A stretch of 64,000 bases of DNA from Marinilactibacillus sp042660675 (GTDB lineage Bacteria > Bacillota > Bacilli > Lactobacillales > Carnobacteriaceae_A), in NCBI RefSeq assembly GCF_042660675.1, contig NZ_JBHSUL010000027.1, positions 186,001 through 250,000 of the forward strand. The letters are read 5' to 3'. A model generated the notes under the pieces. It was not told the origin of the DNA. It ran no database searches and saw nothing but the letters and a program-made list of their open reading frames with translations. Made by a program: the position numbers and the translations under genes. Below, in pieces: positions 16,161 to 22,549 of this stretch; positions within the stretch are counted from its first letter, which is position 1; each line of letters starts with the position of its first letter.

Positions 16161-16721
16161 ATGTTTTCAGAAAAATTAGGTTTTTTCCCAAAAACAATGG
16201 TTGAGTTTGATGGTAAAAGAATTACGTTAGGTAAAAATAACGTTATCGATAATTATGAATTAGATATTATTTATGTATTTAAACCTTCTGCTATAGAAAA
16301 CGGATATGTTTACTTTAGCAAAACTGGTGATCAACCTTCGTCTTCTATTCATATTGTTCAAAGAGGTTTCTTCTACACCAAGAAACAGCAAGATTTAGTT
16401 AATACCCTAATTGATTCTATGGAAGAATTAGAAGTAGAATTCAAACCAGGTAACAGTCTTAAATCTAAAACTCAAACAGTTAAGACTAGTACACAAAAAC
16501 AGCCAAAAGCAAACAAAAACGCTATACGTTGCACATCTTGTAAGAGTACTAATGTTGAATTCATGAAAAACAACAAGAAAAACTTTTCTGTGGGGAAAGC
16601 TGCCGCTGGAGCTATTCTTACTGGAGGGATTGGAACAATTGCAGGATTTGCTGGAAAAGATGGTAAAAAAAATACCTGGCACTGCAGAGATTGTGGCCAA
16701 ACATTTGTAAGTAAAAAATAA
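16161..16721 (+). CDS. Lysogeny-module protein with glycine zipper and zinc ribbon
   Basis: The 186-residue product begins with a beta-rich domain resembling a PH-like fold (residues 1-95) and a lysine-rich linker. A split zinc ribbon (CTSC near residue 117 and CRDC near residue 176) surrounds a glycine-rich hydrophobic segment (GAILTGGIGTIAGFAG, about residues 150-166). A good GGAGG site precedes the ATG. It lies between the protease and the integrase, a common place for lysogeny-expressed genes. Similar proteins are frequent there, but the role is unknown; membrane association through the glycine zipper is inferred. Confidence 0.72.
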   Translation: MFSEKLGFFPKTMVEFDGKRITLGKNNVIDNYELDIIYVFKPSAIENGYVYFSKTGDQPSSSIHIVQRGFFYTKKQQDLVNTLIDSMEELEVEFKPGNSLKSKTQTVKTSTQKQPKANKNAIRCTSCKSTNVEFMKNNKKNFSVGKAAAGAILTGGIGTIAGFAGKDGKKNTWHCRDCGQTFVSKK

Positions 16722-16726
16722 CAAAA

Positions 16727-16765
16727 AACGCATCCACTCTCCCGCCAAGAAGTGATGGATGCGTT
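16727..16765. terminator. Hairpin between the lysogeny operon and the integrase
   Basis: AACGCATCCA and TGGATGCGTT form a 10-bp stem with an imperfect loop. The minus-strand side is followed by six T, so it terminates minus-strand transcripts well and plus-strand ones poorly. Confidence 0.55.
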
Positions 16766-16801
16766 GCTACAAAATAACCTATAGGATAGGCTTATTTGCT
16801 T

Positions 16802-16827
16802 ATCCTTATTATATCATAGATAAGGAT
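16802..16827 (+). promoter_or_regulatory. Inverted repeat covering the integrase ribosome binding site
   Basis: ATCCTTAT (16802-16809) and ATAAGGAT (16820-16827) are perfect complements with a 10-base loop. The second arm contains AAGGA, the only Shine-Dalgarno-like sequence before the int start at 16836. Folding would hide it from ribosomes in long transcripts. Confidence 0.45.
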
Positions 16828-16835
16828 GTCTGATA

Positions 16836-17981
16836 ATGGCTGAAATTAAGAAGTACACTAAAAAAAATGGAGAAACCAACTTTGAATTTACAGTATATAC
16901 AGGAATTCACCCTCTTACCGGAAAAAAATCAAAGACTACTCGTCGAGGATTTAGAACCAAAAGAGAAGCCACAATAGAACTGAAGAGAATAACAGCTGCA
17001 GTAGCTGAAGGTACTTACTTTGAAATTAAAGATAAAACTAAACTTACATTCAAAGACGTTTACGAGCAATGGCGAGAAGGTTATATTAAAACAGTATCAG
17101 AGTCTACTCTTCTCAAAAATGATGGTATGTTTAATAACCGTATACTACCTGCTTTCGGAAATTTTCTGATTACTTCCATTACTTCAGAAATGATTCAAAG
17201 ACAAGTCAACGAATGGAGTCATTACAAAAACGCGAGTAAATGGTTAGACGAAACTAGTAGAGTATTTACACGAGCACGAATTGCTCATATATTAGTAGCC
17301 AACCCTTGTGACTTAGTAACTAAACCCAAAGTAAAAAAAGATATCAAAAATAAGAAGAAAGAGTTTTACGAAAAAGAAGAATTAAAGCTATTAGTAAAAG
17401 AAATGGATGACTGGGATAACCTTCAGGGTAAAGCTTTGCTTAGGCTGTTAGCTTTTACAGGCATAAGAATGGGCGAAGCTATGGCCCTGACCTGGAATGA
17501 TATAGACTTTGAAAACAAAACACTAACGATTGATAAAGCTATTGGTAGAAGAAAGAAAAAGGACGAACATAATACGAATCAAAAAACTAAAACTGAACTT
17601 TACTTAAAAGATCCAAAGAATTATACAAGCACTCGTGATGTTACCCTTGATAGCATGACTATTGAGTGGTTATTAGAATGGAAAGAAACAAATCCGTTCA
17701 AACTCGTTTTTACTAGTGAATCTGGAAAATGGATCAGTCCATCTAAATCAAGAAAATGGCTTCTAAGATGCGCTAATAAAGCCGGCTTAGATTTCATCCC
17801 TGTTCACAACCTACGTCATACTCATGCTTCTTTACTCTTTGAGTCTGGTGCTACAATGAAAGAAGTCCAAGATCGTCTTGGACATGGTGACATAAAAACA
17901 ACTATGAATGTGTATACCCATACTACGAAAGCAAGCATCGATAAATCCGCTGAGCGCTTTTCTGATTATCTGGACTTTTAA
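16836..17981 (+). CDS. int: Phage tyrosine integrase
   Basis: The 381-residue site-specific recombinase integrates and excises the prophage. An N-terminal AP2/arm-type DNA-binding domain (residues 1-55, GKKSKTTRRGFRTKREA) precedes a SAM-like core-binding domain (about 65-165). The catalytic domain contains TGIRMGEA (first Arg), HNLRHTHAS (His and second Arg), GHGD and the nucleophile in NVYTHTT near residue 365. All catalytic residues are present. It is followed by tandem 12-bp repeats and the ssrA-like attachment core, the expected int-att order. Confidence 0.95.
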   Translation: MAEIKKYTKKNGETNFEFTVYTGIHPLTGKKSKTTRRGFRTKREATIELKRITAAVAEGTYFEIKDKTKLTFKDVYEQWREGYIKTVSESTLLKNDGMFNNRILPAFGNFLITSITSEMIQRQVNEWSHYKNASKWLDETSRVFTRARIAHILVANPCDLVTKPKVKKDIKNKKKEFYEKEELKLLVKEMDDWDNLQGKALLRLLAFTGIRMGEAMALTWNDIDFENKTLTIDKAIGRRKKKDEHNTNQKTKTELYLKDPKNYTSTRDVTLDSMTIEWLLEWKETNPFKLVFTSESGKWISPSKSRKWLLRCANKAGLDFIPVHNLRHTHASLLFESGATMKEVQDRLGHGDIKTTMNVYTHTTKASIDKSAERFSDYLDF

Positions 17982-17987
17982 CTTCCA

Positions 17988-18011
17988 GGAGAGTCAAAAG
18001 GAGAGTCAAAA
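17988..18011. repeat. Tandem 12-bp repeat, candidate integrase arm-type sites
   Basis: GGAGAGTCAAAA occurs twice head-to-tail (17988-17999 and 18000-18011), seven bases after the integrase stop and about 45 bases from the att core. That position and spacing are typical of arm-binding sites for tyrosine integrases. Confidence 0.6.
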
Positions 18012-18053
18012 ACTAAAATAAGCCTTTGTATCAAACTTAAATTAACGTATACC

Positions 18054-18072
18054 GGACTCCCCTCAGCTCCAT
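18054..18072 (+). other. Attachment site resembling the 3' end of tmRNA (ssrA)
   Basis: GGACTCCCCTCAGCTCCAT reads like the 3' part of a T-arm followed by a tmRNA acceptor strand; CAGCTCC would pair with the GGGGCTG found at the 5' end of many tmRNAs. No 5' part of tmRNA is present in the window, so this is a duplicated 3' fragment left by integration. The intact gene is expected left of position 1. A tRNA 3' end with the same acceptor cannot be fully excluded. Confidence 0.65.
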
Positions 18073-18096
18073 CAAAACATCCGTATAGGAATAATT

Positions 18097-18134
18097 AAGA
18101 AGAGGAATGCCGATATAACGGTGTTCCTCTTCTT
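18097..18134 (+). terminator. ssrA-type terminator, first copy
   Basis: AAGAAGAGGAA and TTCCTCTTCTT flank an inner CCG/CGG pair. It follows the att core by 25 bases and is the plausible tmRNA terminator. A diverged second copy lies at 22218-22250. Confidence 0.7.
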
Positions 18135-18160
18135 TTGTTTATGCTATGAGAAGTTAGAAT

Positions 18161-18191
18161 ACATAGCCAGACACAGCCAAAAACATAGCCA
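18161..18191. repeat. Three ACAYAGCCA repeats, candidate arm sites of the second element
   Basis: ACATAGCCA, ACACAGCCA and ACATAGCCA occur at 18161, 18171 and 18183. The spacing of 10-12 bases puts them on one helix face. They differ from the GGAGAGTC repeats beside the intact integrase, which fits a different integrase acting at the same site. A related TATAGCCAAAA lies just right of the second terminator copy (about 22290). Confidence 0.45.
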
Positions 18192-18204
18192 AAAAAGGAG
18201 CAGA

Positions 18205-18474
18205 CTATTTGTCCACTCCTTTTTCTTTATACTGCTTAAACATTGTTAGAGAAAAATCGTTTTGCTTCATTATGTTAGTTTGAATGAATCTGAACATTTC
18301 AATCTTATCGTGGCCATTCTTCATAGCTTCCGTACCTTCTTTAATGCCATATATTACATCATTGATATTCTCTTCTAAAACTCCACTAAACCAAACCTGA
18401 AAGTCCTTGTAATCATCTAAATCAGCTTGTGTTTTAATCCATTCGTTTCTTATGTTGTGTAGGTTGTCTGACAT
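18205..18474 (-). CDS. Small hypothetical protein (89 aa)
   Basis: The product is helical and charged, with no membrane segment or recognised motif. It has a good start: GGAGG ten bases before ATG 18474. Immediately upstream lies the promoter-RNA-terminator unit at 18491-18613, so expression may depend on read-through of that terminator. It ends close to the att site, the place where lysogenic-conversion genes usually sit. The function is unknown. Confidence 0.65.
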   Translation of the reverse strand: MSDNLHNIRNEWIKTQADLDDYKDFQVWFSGVLEENINDVIYGIKEGTEAMKNGHDKIEMFRFIQTNIMKQNDFSLTMFKQYKEKGVDK

Positions 18475-18490
18475 TTACTATTCCTCCAAT

Positions 18491-18613
18491 AAAAAAAGAC
18501 CCCCACCAAAGCGAGGGCCAAACATATACGAGGCGTTAACCTCACATCATAGGACTATGACAAGATAGTGCACTATGTGGCCTAAGTATAATATGTATAG
18601 TCAAATATATCAA
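18491..18613 (-). ncRNA. Short structured RNA or attenuator leader, copy 1
   Basis: On the minus strand a strong promoter, TTGATA-17-TATACT (18613-18585), is followed about 65 bases later by a GAGG-TTAACG-CCTC mini-hairpin. About ten bases further lies a GGCCCTC/GGGGGTC terminator with seven T. The predicted transcript is about 85-95 bases and has no open frame. The same plan recurs at 19684-19804. It may be a stand-alone small RNA (the layout resembles the antisense RNA of Fst-type toxin systems, but no toxin frame is present) or a terminator-attenuated leader of the 89-residue gene. Confidence 0.55.
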
Positions 18614-18623
18614 TTTGTAATTG

Positions 18624-18848
18624 CTAGTCTTTCAGTAGTATGTACAATTCTTCTAATGTCATTTCCTCAAAATTGAGCAATAAGTAGTTGTAACCTTTAA
18701 GCGGAATAACATTCGATGAGTCATGGTAATATTCTTTAACCGTTTTTTCTTTATTCAAATCTACCAATACAAAAACTATCGTGTCGGGATCGTACTTTTT
18801 CAAATCAAGCTTAACTCGTTCTAACAACCAATTATAAATTAGCGCCAT
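18624..18848 (-). CDS. Paralogous small protein family member 1 (74 aa)
   Basis: This is one of four related genes in tandem. The shared plan is an N-terminal helix Y-x-WLLERV-x-x-DLKKY, a strand pair VFVLVDLN...KEYY, and a C-terminal MTLEELYILL helix. There is no signal peptide or membrane segment, and the protein is acidic. The start is ATG 18848 behind GGGAGAGGA. It is separated from member 2 by a bidirectional terminator. The family is not one I recognise; tandem duplication beside a phage attachment site points to an accessory role. Confidence 0.7.
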   Translation of the reverse strand: MALIYNWLLERVKLDLKKYDPDTIVFVLVDLNKEKTVKEYYHDSSNVIPLKGYNYLLLNFEEMTLEELYILLKD

Positions 18849-18907
18849 TCGAATCCTCTCCCACCTTTTTAAGCAAGTATACCATCCTTTGTATCCGCTT
18901 TAAATAG

Positions 18908-18938
18908 AAAATCCCCTTCATAATGAAGGGGATTTTTT
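18908..18938. terminator. Bidirectional terminator between paralogs 1 and 2
   Basis: ATCCCCTTCA-TAA-TGAAGGGGAT is a perfect 10-bp stem, with A-rich sequence on one side and TTTTT on the other. Paralogs 1 and 2 are therefore probably separate transcription units. Confidence 0.8.
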
Positions 18939-18956
18939 GTAGATTCTCTCAAAAAT

Positions 18957-19184
18957 CTACTCACCAGATAGTACTTCGTAGAGGTATCCAAGCCGGACTT
19001 TTTTTACCTCAAGATCATTCATAAACAAATCAATAATCATAGGAACTTCCTCTACGTCTAGATAATAGTCTTGTATAACTTTTTTCTCTCCATTTGATAC
19101 AACCGCGAAAGCGATCTTATCTGGTCCGAACTCACCGAGATCTTTTTGAACTTTGATCATCAGTAGACTATTCGTCTCTGCCAA
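18957..19184 (-). CDS. Paralogous small protein family member 2 (75 aa)
   Basis: It shares the family pattern: KVQKDLGEFGPDKIAFAVV then IQDYYLDVEEVPMII and a C-terminal VRLGYLYEVL helix. It is the most diverged at the N-terminus, where the tryptophan is replaced. The start is TTG 19184, preceded by AGGAGGAG six bases upstream. It ends 19 bases from the terminator at 18908-18938. The function is unknown. Confidence 0.7.
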   Translation of the reverse strand: MAETNSLLMIKVQKDLGEFGPDKIAFAVVSNGEKKVIQDYYLDVEEVPMIIDLFMNDLEVKKVRLGYLYEVLSGE

Positions 19185-19349
19185 TGTGCTCTCCTCCTAC
19201 TTTGAAGCGTGTACAAGCTTACCATTTTTTTGTGTTTCAAAGTAGTATTTCTTAATACGTTTCTAAAATAAACTAATAAAATTCAAGAAATTATAGAACC
19301 GTGCACGTCATGTATAGCGATTTTGTTACTTAATCGTTAATATTAGCAT

Positions 19350-19565
19350 TTAAGTGACTTTTTCCTTTAATTCCGACAAAGAGATTCGTTTAATTTTTTG
19401 AGAATATCTCCTTAATCTGATCGAATCAGGTACTTTTCTGGCAGATATAAAATAATCCTCACACATATGATTCTTTTCATTTATAAGCACATAAACTTTC
19501 TGTGTTGGTCCGTAATGATTAAGATCATTATTTAGCTTATCTAACAGCCATTTATAAGTTCTCAA
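19350..19565 (-). CDS. Paralogous small protein family member 3 (71 aa)
   Basis: Start TTG 19565 is chosen because AGGAG lies eight bases upstream and because the protein then aligns with its paralogs (RTYKWLLDKLNNDLNHYGP...KVYVLIN...EDYFISARKVPDSIR...ISLSELKEKV). An ATG nine codons earlier lacks a ribosome binding site. A predicted short RNA with its own terminator lies about 120 bases upstream. It is more basic than members 1 and 2. The function is unknown. Confidence 0.65.
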   Translation of the reverse strand: MRTYKWLLDKLNNDLNHYGPTQKVYVLINEKNHMCEDYFISARKVPDSIRLRRYSQKIKRISLSELKEKVT

Positions 19566-19683
19566 TTTGTATTCTCCTATCGTGTCGGTCAATCATACCT
19601 TATTCTGAAAGACAGCGAAAGGGGAACTTATAACGTCTAAACTATTGATAATGTAACACACAGGTATTAGGGAATGCAGTTCA

Positions 19684-19804
19684 TAAAAAAAGACCCTCGT
19701 ATTTTTCGAGGGTCACATCTTAGAGGCGAGGACCTCATTCCATAGACAGATGGTAGATATTATCCATGTAACCGAATTTTACCGATAATATTCAATAAAA
19801 ACAA
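19684..19804 (-). ncRNA. Short structured RNA or attenuator leader, copy 2
   Basis: The promoter TTGTTT-17-TAAAAT (19804-19776) is followed by a GAGG-TCCTCG-CCTC mini-hairpin and a perfect GACCCTCG/CGAGGGTC terminator with seven T, giving an RNA of about 85 bases. Spacing and order of elements match copy 1, although the intervening sequence has diverged. This argues for conserved function in the hairpins. It starts just after paralog 4 and ends about 120 bases before paralog 3. Confidence 0.55.
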
Positions 19805-19811
19805 GTCAGTA

Positions 19812-20039
19812 TTACGAATCGCATACAATCATACTTTTCAACTCTTCCAAAGTCACTTGTTTGACTTTCAATTTATTGCTTTTTATACGTACGATATCGG
19901 GTAGTTTCTTAATTGATACAAAGTAATCTACAATTGTTTCGGGGTCTTCTCTTAAAATGGTATATACTTTTTGACTTGTCCCAAATTTCTCTAAATCTTT
20001 ATTTACTCTTTCTACTAACCAACGGTAACTATTGTTCAT
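19812..20039 (-). CDS. Paralogous small protein family member 4 (75 aa)
   Basis: ATG 20039 follows AGGAGAATATTA, the same leader as in member 3. The longer in-frame reading to 20192 has no ribosome binding site and no similarity to the paralogs. The protein matches member 3 most closely: SYRWLVERVNKDLEKFG, QKVYTILRED, VDYFVSIKKLPDIVRIK and KQVTLEELKSMIV. Members 3 and 4 look like the most recent duplication. The function is unknown. Confidence 0.72.
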   Translation of the reverse strand: MNNSYRWLVERVNKDLEKFGTSQKVYTILREDPETIVDYFVSIKKLPDIVRIKSNKLKVKQVTLEELKSMIVCDS

Positions 20040-20712
20040 TAATATTCTCCTATATCTTTTTAAAATCACGCTTGTAATATCATAACTCTTTTCAAACAAT
20101 ATACGACTAGTTTGACGACAGATACTGACATTTCGATTTTCCGAAAGGCTTATCGGGTAAGAGACGTATTCTTCGAAATATAACCTTGACAATAAGCCGA
20201 CTACATCGAGGTCTTAAAAAATAATCAATAAATAAAAACCATCCATTTGAATTTTTTCTCGTACAATCATACCATGTAAATCATCTTTTACCTAAAAAAT
20301 AACGGGAGCCTTGTATTTTCCAATGATTGTATTAGGATTTATTTTCATTTGGGCAATTACAAGATATGGATTCAAACAGTTTTTTTCGAAAAAAAAAGCC
20401 TTCATACAATTAAGCACGGTGCTGACCAAAAAATTTAAAATTATATAGCCGATTAGTTGGCTTGAGTTCGGTATTCTACTGAGCTTAAGCCAGTTTTTTC
20501 TTTTCATTAGTAGTATTGTACTATTCAATATATTCTTCAATCTGTTCTATTAGTTCTTCATAGCTTACTGCAAGTTCTCTGTGAAAATTTCTTATTTTAT
20601 AATCCAAAATTTTTTCTATACAATATCTCTATCCTACCTTCTTTAAAAGCTACCACATTCGTGATAGTTAATAAAATATAACACTAGTTGTATTTTAAAT
20701 AGAAGATAGCCA
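20040..20712. other. Gene-poor AT-rich interval with a gene fragment
   Basis: No convincing complete gene is visible in these 670 bases. On the minus strand, about 20519-20620 encodes a short in-frame stretch ending YEELIEQIEEYIE and a stop, but it has no start codon or ribosome binding site. It looks like the 3' end of a lost gene. An 82-codon open frame at 20292-20540 overlaps it but has poor composition. The rest shows nothing identifiable. Confidence 0.5.
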
Positions 20713-20731
20713 TCATTGGCTACTTTTTTTA
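20709..20731 (+). terminator. Plus-strand hairpin terminator
   Basis: ATAGCCA-TCAT-TGGCTAC is followed by seven T on the plus strand. It overlaps the end of the convergent 100-residue gene. No plus-strand gene ends here, so the upstream transcript it served may be lost. Confidence 0.5.
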
Positions 20732-21015
20732 AATATATTTTTTAATTCCTCTATACCTACAGTTATCTCTTCTTGAGCTTCTATCTGAAATACACGAACA
20801 CAATACCCCGATGGTATTTCTTCAAACCCCTCAACTCTGACCATTCGGTGTCTTAAGCCTTCAAATCGCTCATGCGGAGACTCTAATATGAATTGTCCCC
20901 CAATTTTGATTTCATATTGCTTATCAACGCCTTCTCCAGAAACAAAAACTTTGATACTCGAGACTTTATCATTTTTATCCCTAATAATAGTTGCTCTAGT
21001 TACTATTTGTTCCAC
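20713..21015 (-). CDS. Hypothetical protein (100 aa)
   Basis: The start is GTG 21015 with AGAGGGA upstream. The product is beta-rich with conserved-looking GFEEIPSGYCVRVFQIE and a C-terminal helix, no membrane segments and intact reading throughout. This contrasts with the decayed genes upstream. It may be another cargo gene of the second element. No family is recognised. Confidence 0.55.
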   Translation of the reverse strand: MEQIVTRATIIRDKNDKVSSIKVFVSGEGVDKQYEIKIGGQFILESPHERFEGLRHRMVRVEGFEEIPSGYCVRVFQIEAQEEITVGIEELKNIFKKSSQ

Positions 21016-21065
21016 TTTAATCCCTCTTCAAATAACATATTTTATTTAACAGTATTTACTATACT

Positions 21066-21129
21066 ATAAAAAAGGAGCCGGAGCGCAGTTTATGCTTCTT
21101 GAAAGAGGCAAACTTATTCGCCTGCTCCT
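21066..21129 (-). terminator. Long branched terminator
   Basis: On the minus strand an outer AGGAGC/GCTCCT stem encloses further internal pairing and is followed by seven T. The architecture resembles the long terminators at 43598-43670 and 50165-50290. It closes the decayed tail operon. Confidence 0.5.
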
Positions 21130-21176
21130 AACCATCCGCGTATTTTATCTCCATCGGCTTTATCAAATCCTAATCG

Positions 21177-21341
21177 TTACATATCGTCTAAGTCGTATTT
21201 ATTCCGCTTTAATTCTACCTGCGTAGTAAATTGATTATTGTCAGCGAAAGATTGATAATTAACGAGTACATTTTCTGTATCACCGTTTTGATCTACTTTG
21301 AAAATATATCTCGTCATTCTTATTTCAAGCTGTTCATTCAT
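21177..21341 (-). CDS. Small phage tail-region protein (54 aa), possibly truncated
   Basis: ATG 21341 follows GAGGAGG. The product (beginning MNEQLEIRMTRYIFKVDQNG) has the look of small proteins encoded after tail fibre genes. The frame meets TAA at 21177, but the same frame continues with 20 more sensible codons ending GDKIRGWLGAGE and a second stop at 21112. The first stop is therefore probably a nonsense mutation in a gene of about 75 codons. Confidence 0.5.
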   Translation of the reverse strand: MNEQLEIRMTRYIFKVDQNGDTENVLVNYQSFADNNQFTTQVELKRNKYDLDDM

Positions 21342-21672
21342 TATTTTTCCTCCTCTTGGTTGTCTTCAATTTGTTCGACTAATACTGCCCATGTATCTGC
21401 CTTGATTCCAGAAAGTGCTTCATCATAATTGAGAATTTTTTACTTCAGCACTTTAGACCATTTCCTATAATTGGACAAGTCCGCTTCCCCTTCTTTCTCT
21501 TTTAAATCTTTGAGCGTCTCTTTCCCCTCTTAAGCTTTTCCTCCTTCCATTTGTATGTCCGATCACCGAATTCTATGATGACGGCTCTTTCATCCTCATC
21601 ATAAATCATATTTTTTATGAGCTTATTTTTCAATTTCGAGCGGCCGAGAGATGCTCGACCTTTTAAATACAT
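21341..21672 (-). pseudogene. Decayed phage tail/baseplate protein gene
   Basis: From ATG 21672 the frame encodes about 43 plausible residues (DERAVIIEFGDRTYKWKEEK). Near 21535 it shifts into another frame that continues EGKETLKDLKEKEGEADLSN and, after an in-frame TAA at 21440, ends in ADTWAVLVEQIEDNQEEEK. One frameshift plus one nonsense codon mark it as inactive. Position before the small tail-region gene supports a tail accessory protein. Confidence 0.55.
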
Positions 21673-21674
21673 CT

Positions 21675-22190
21675 TTAAAGAAGTAACTTTAAACTAAAAT
21701 TTATTTTCTTATCATATAATTCGTGCATGACCTTAATAAAGTAAGCACTCACCCTACAGTTATCAACTCCAAATCCATCCATAGATTATACTCATGGACT
21801 GTATTCAGCTATCAAACCAAGCCGAACTCCATTGTCTAAGTCGCTTATCAAATTATATTCCACAATTTTTAGGTCGCTTATAACCTCTAAGTCATTCTTT
21901 CTGAACTCAATTGTATTTGTCTTTAGTTTCCTACTAGATAAGTTTACAAAACCTGCTGCATAAACTAGGTAATATCCTACAGCAGTATTTCTAACTCTGA
22001 CACCAGCATTGCCTTATGGTGATATAATTATTTCCCTATCACCATCAGGAGGTGTTTCTATTCTATTTTCGATATATCTTATTGACTTCTCCAATGAATG
22101 ATTGGTGTAAACCATAAGAGCTTCGACTGAAGTGTAACTTCCTCCATCACCATAAGCCATAACTCTTACAGATCCACCAGAAACCGACAT
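21675..22190 (-). pseudogene. C-terminal fragment of a phage tail fibre/spike protein
   Basis: One minus-strand frame runs for 171 codons with three premature stops. Its distal part, RLGLIAEYSP then SMDGFGVDNCRVSAYFIKVM, matches the pattern of the C-terminal self-chaperone segment of phage tail proteins (GIIADE-x-P...DGxGIDxY...KAVQEL). The fragment begins exactly where the second copy of the ssrA 3' flank starts, so the 5' part of the gene was removed by the deletion that joined it to the flank. Confidence 0.6.
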
Positions 22191-22217
22191 CAAAACATCT
22201 GTATAGGAAGAATAAAA

Positions 22218-22250
22218 AGAGGAATACCGGTATAGCGGTGTTCCTCTTTT
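22218..22250 (+). terminator. ssrA-type terminator, second copy
   Basis: AGAGGAA-TA-CCG-GTATAG-CGG-TG-TTCCTCT matches the copy at 18101-18130 base for base in the stem, differing at four or so positions. The preceding CATCAAAACATC and GTATAGGA are also shared. This is probably the original chromosomal flank of ssrA. Confidence 0.65.
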
Positions 22251-22331
22251 ATTTATCCTACGAACATGGTATAAACCCTATATAGCCAAAAGCAAGTCCT
22301 ATTTCAATTATGGACAAGAACTTAAAATTTA

Positions 22332-22406
22332 CTATTTGTCTTTGTCCGATTTACTCCAACCGAAATACAGAATCATAGCTACCGGGATCAGCCATATAAA
22401 ATCCAT
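22332..22406 (-). CDS. Tiny membrane peptide (24 aa)
   Basis: ATG 22406 to TAG 22332 encodes a hydrophobic helix (DFIWLIPVAMILYFGW) followed by a charged SKSDKDK tail. A weak GTTGGAT precedes the start. The helix plus charged tail plan is typical of real small membrane peptides, but at this length chance cannot be excluded. Confidence 0.35.
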   Translation of the reverse strand: MDFIWLIPVAMILYFGWSKSDKDK

Positions 22407-22549
22407 TTATATCCAACTTCTCTTTTTTATAGTAATAGTACATGTCACTTATGAAACATTGACACATCATTCACTTTATTCATAGACATAAAAAAAACCA
22501 CCTCATGCATATACCTTTATTGGTATATATTCATAAGATAGTCTTATGT

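Larger units (their letters stand above)
1..18072. mobile_element. Temperate siphophage prophage, right-hand part (left end outside the window)
   Basis: A continuous phage gene set is visible: portal, large and small terminase, ArpU-like regulator, RusA, replication and recombination genes, cro/CI switch, ImmA/IrrE protease and integrase. All early and late genes read on the minus strand, while repressor, protease and integrase read on the plus strand, the usual divergent lysogeny arrangement. The right boundary is placed at a 19-bp sequence resembling a tmRNA 3' end (18054-18072) just beyond the integrase. Head, tail and lysis genes and the left attachment site must lie beyond position 1. 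No disrupted core gene is visible in this part, so the prophage could be active, but that cannot be judged from one end. Confidence 0.92.
18073..22190. mobile_element. Remnant of a second, tandemly integrated phage element
   Basis: This stretch is bounded on the left by the ssrA-like att core plus terminator. On the right it is bounded by a second copy of the 3' flank (CATCAAAACATC, GTATAGGA and the terminator, 22188-22250). It contains decayed tail genes at its right end and a set of small cargo-like genes at its left end, all on the minus strand, the same polarity as the intact prophage. The interpretation is a second ssrA-integrated prophage that lost everything from its integrase to the middle of its tail gene by deletion. 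Confidence 0.6.

Noticed and set aside
18054..18134. Complete tRNA or tmRNA gene at the attachment site
   Set aside because: Only the T-arm-like and acceptor 3' part is present; upstream lies phage sequence, so it is a 3' fragment produced by integration.
18205..18487. Plus-strand Fst-type toxin frame expected opposite the short RNA at 18491-18613
   Set aside because: The only short plus-strand frames are antisense to the 89-residue gene and lack a ribosome binding site. No hydrophobic toxin of about 30 residues was found, so a type I toxin-antitoxin call was not made.
20292..20540. 82-codon open frame on the minus strand
   Set aside because: It has no ribosome binding site, very low-complexity AT-rich composition, and overlaps a better-looking gene 3' end in another frame (ending YEELIEQIEEYIE). 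It was left out as chance.
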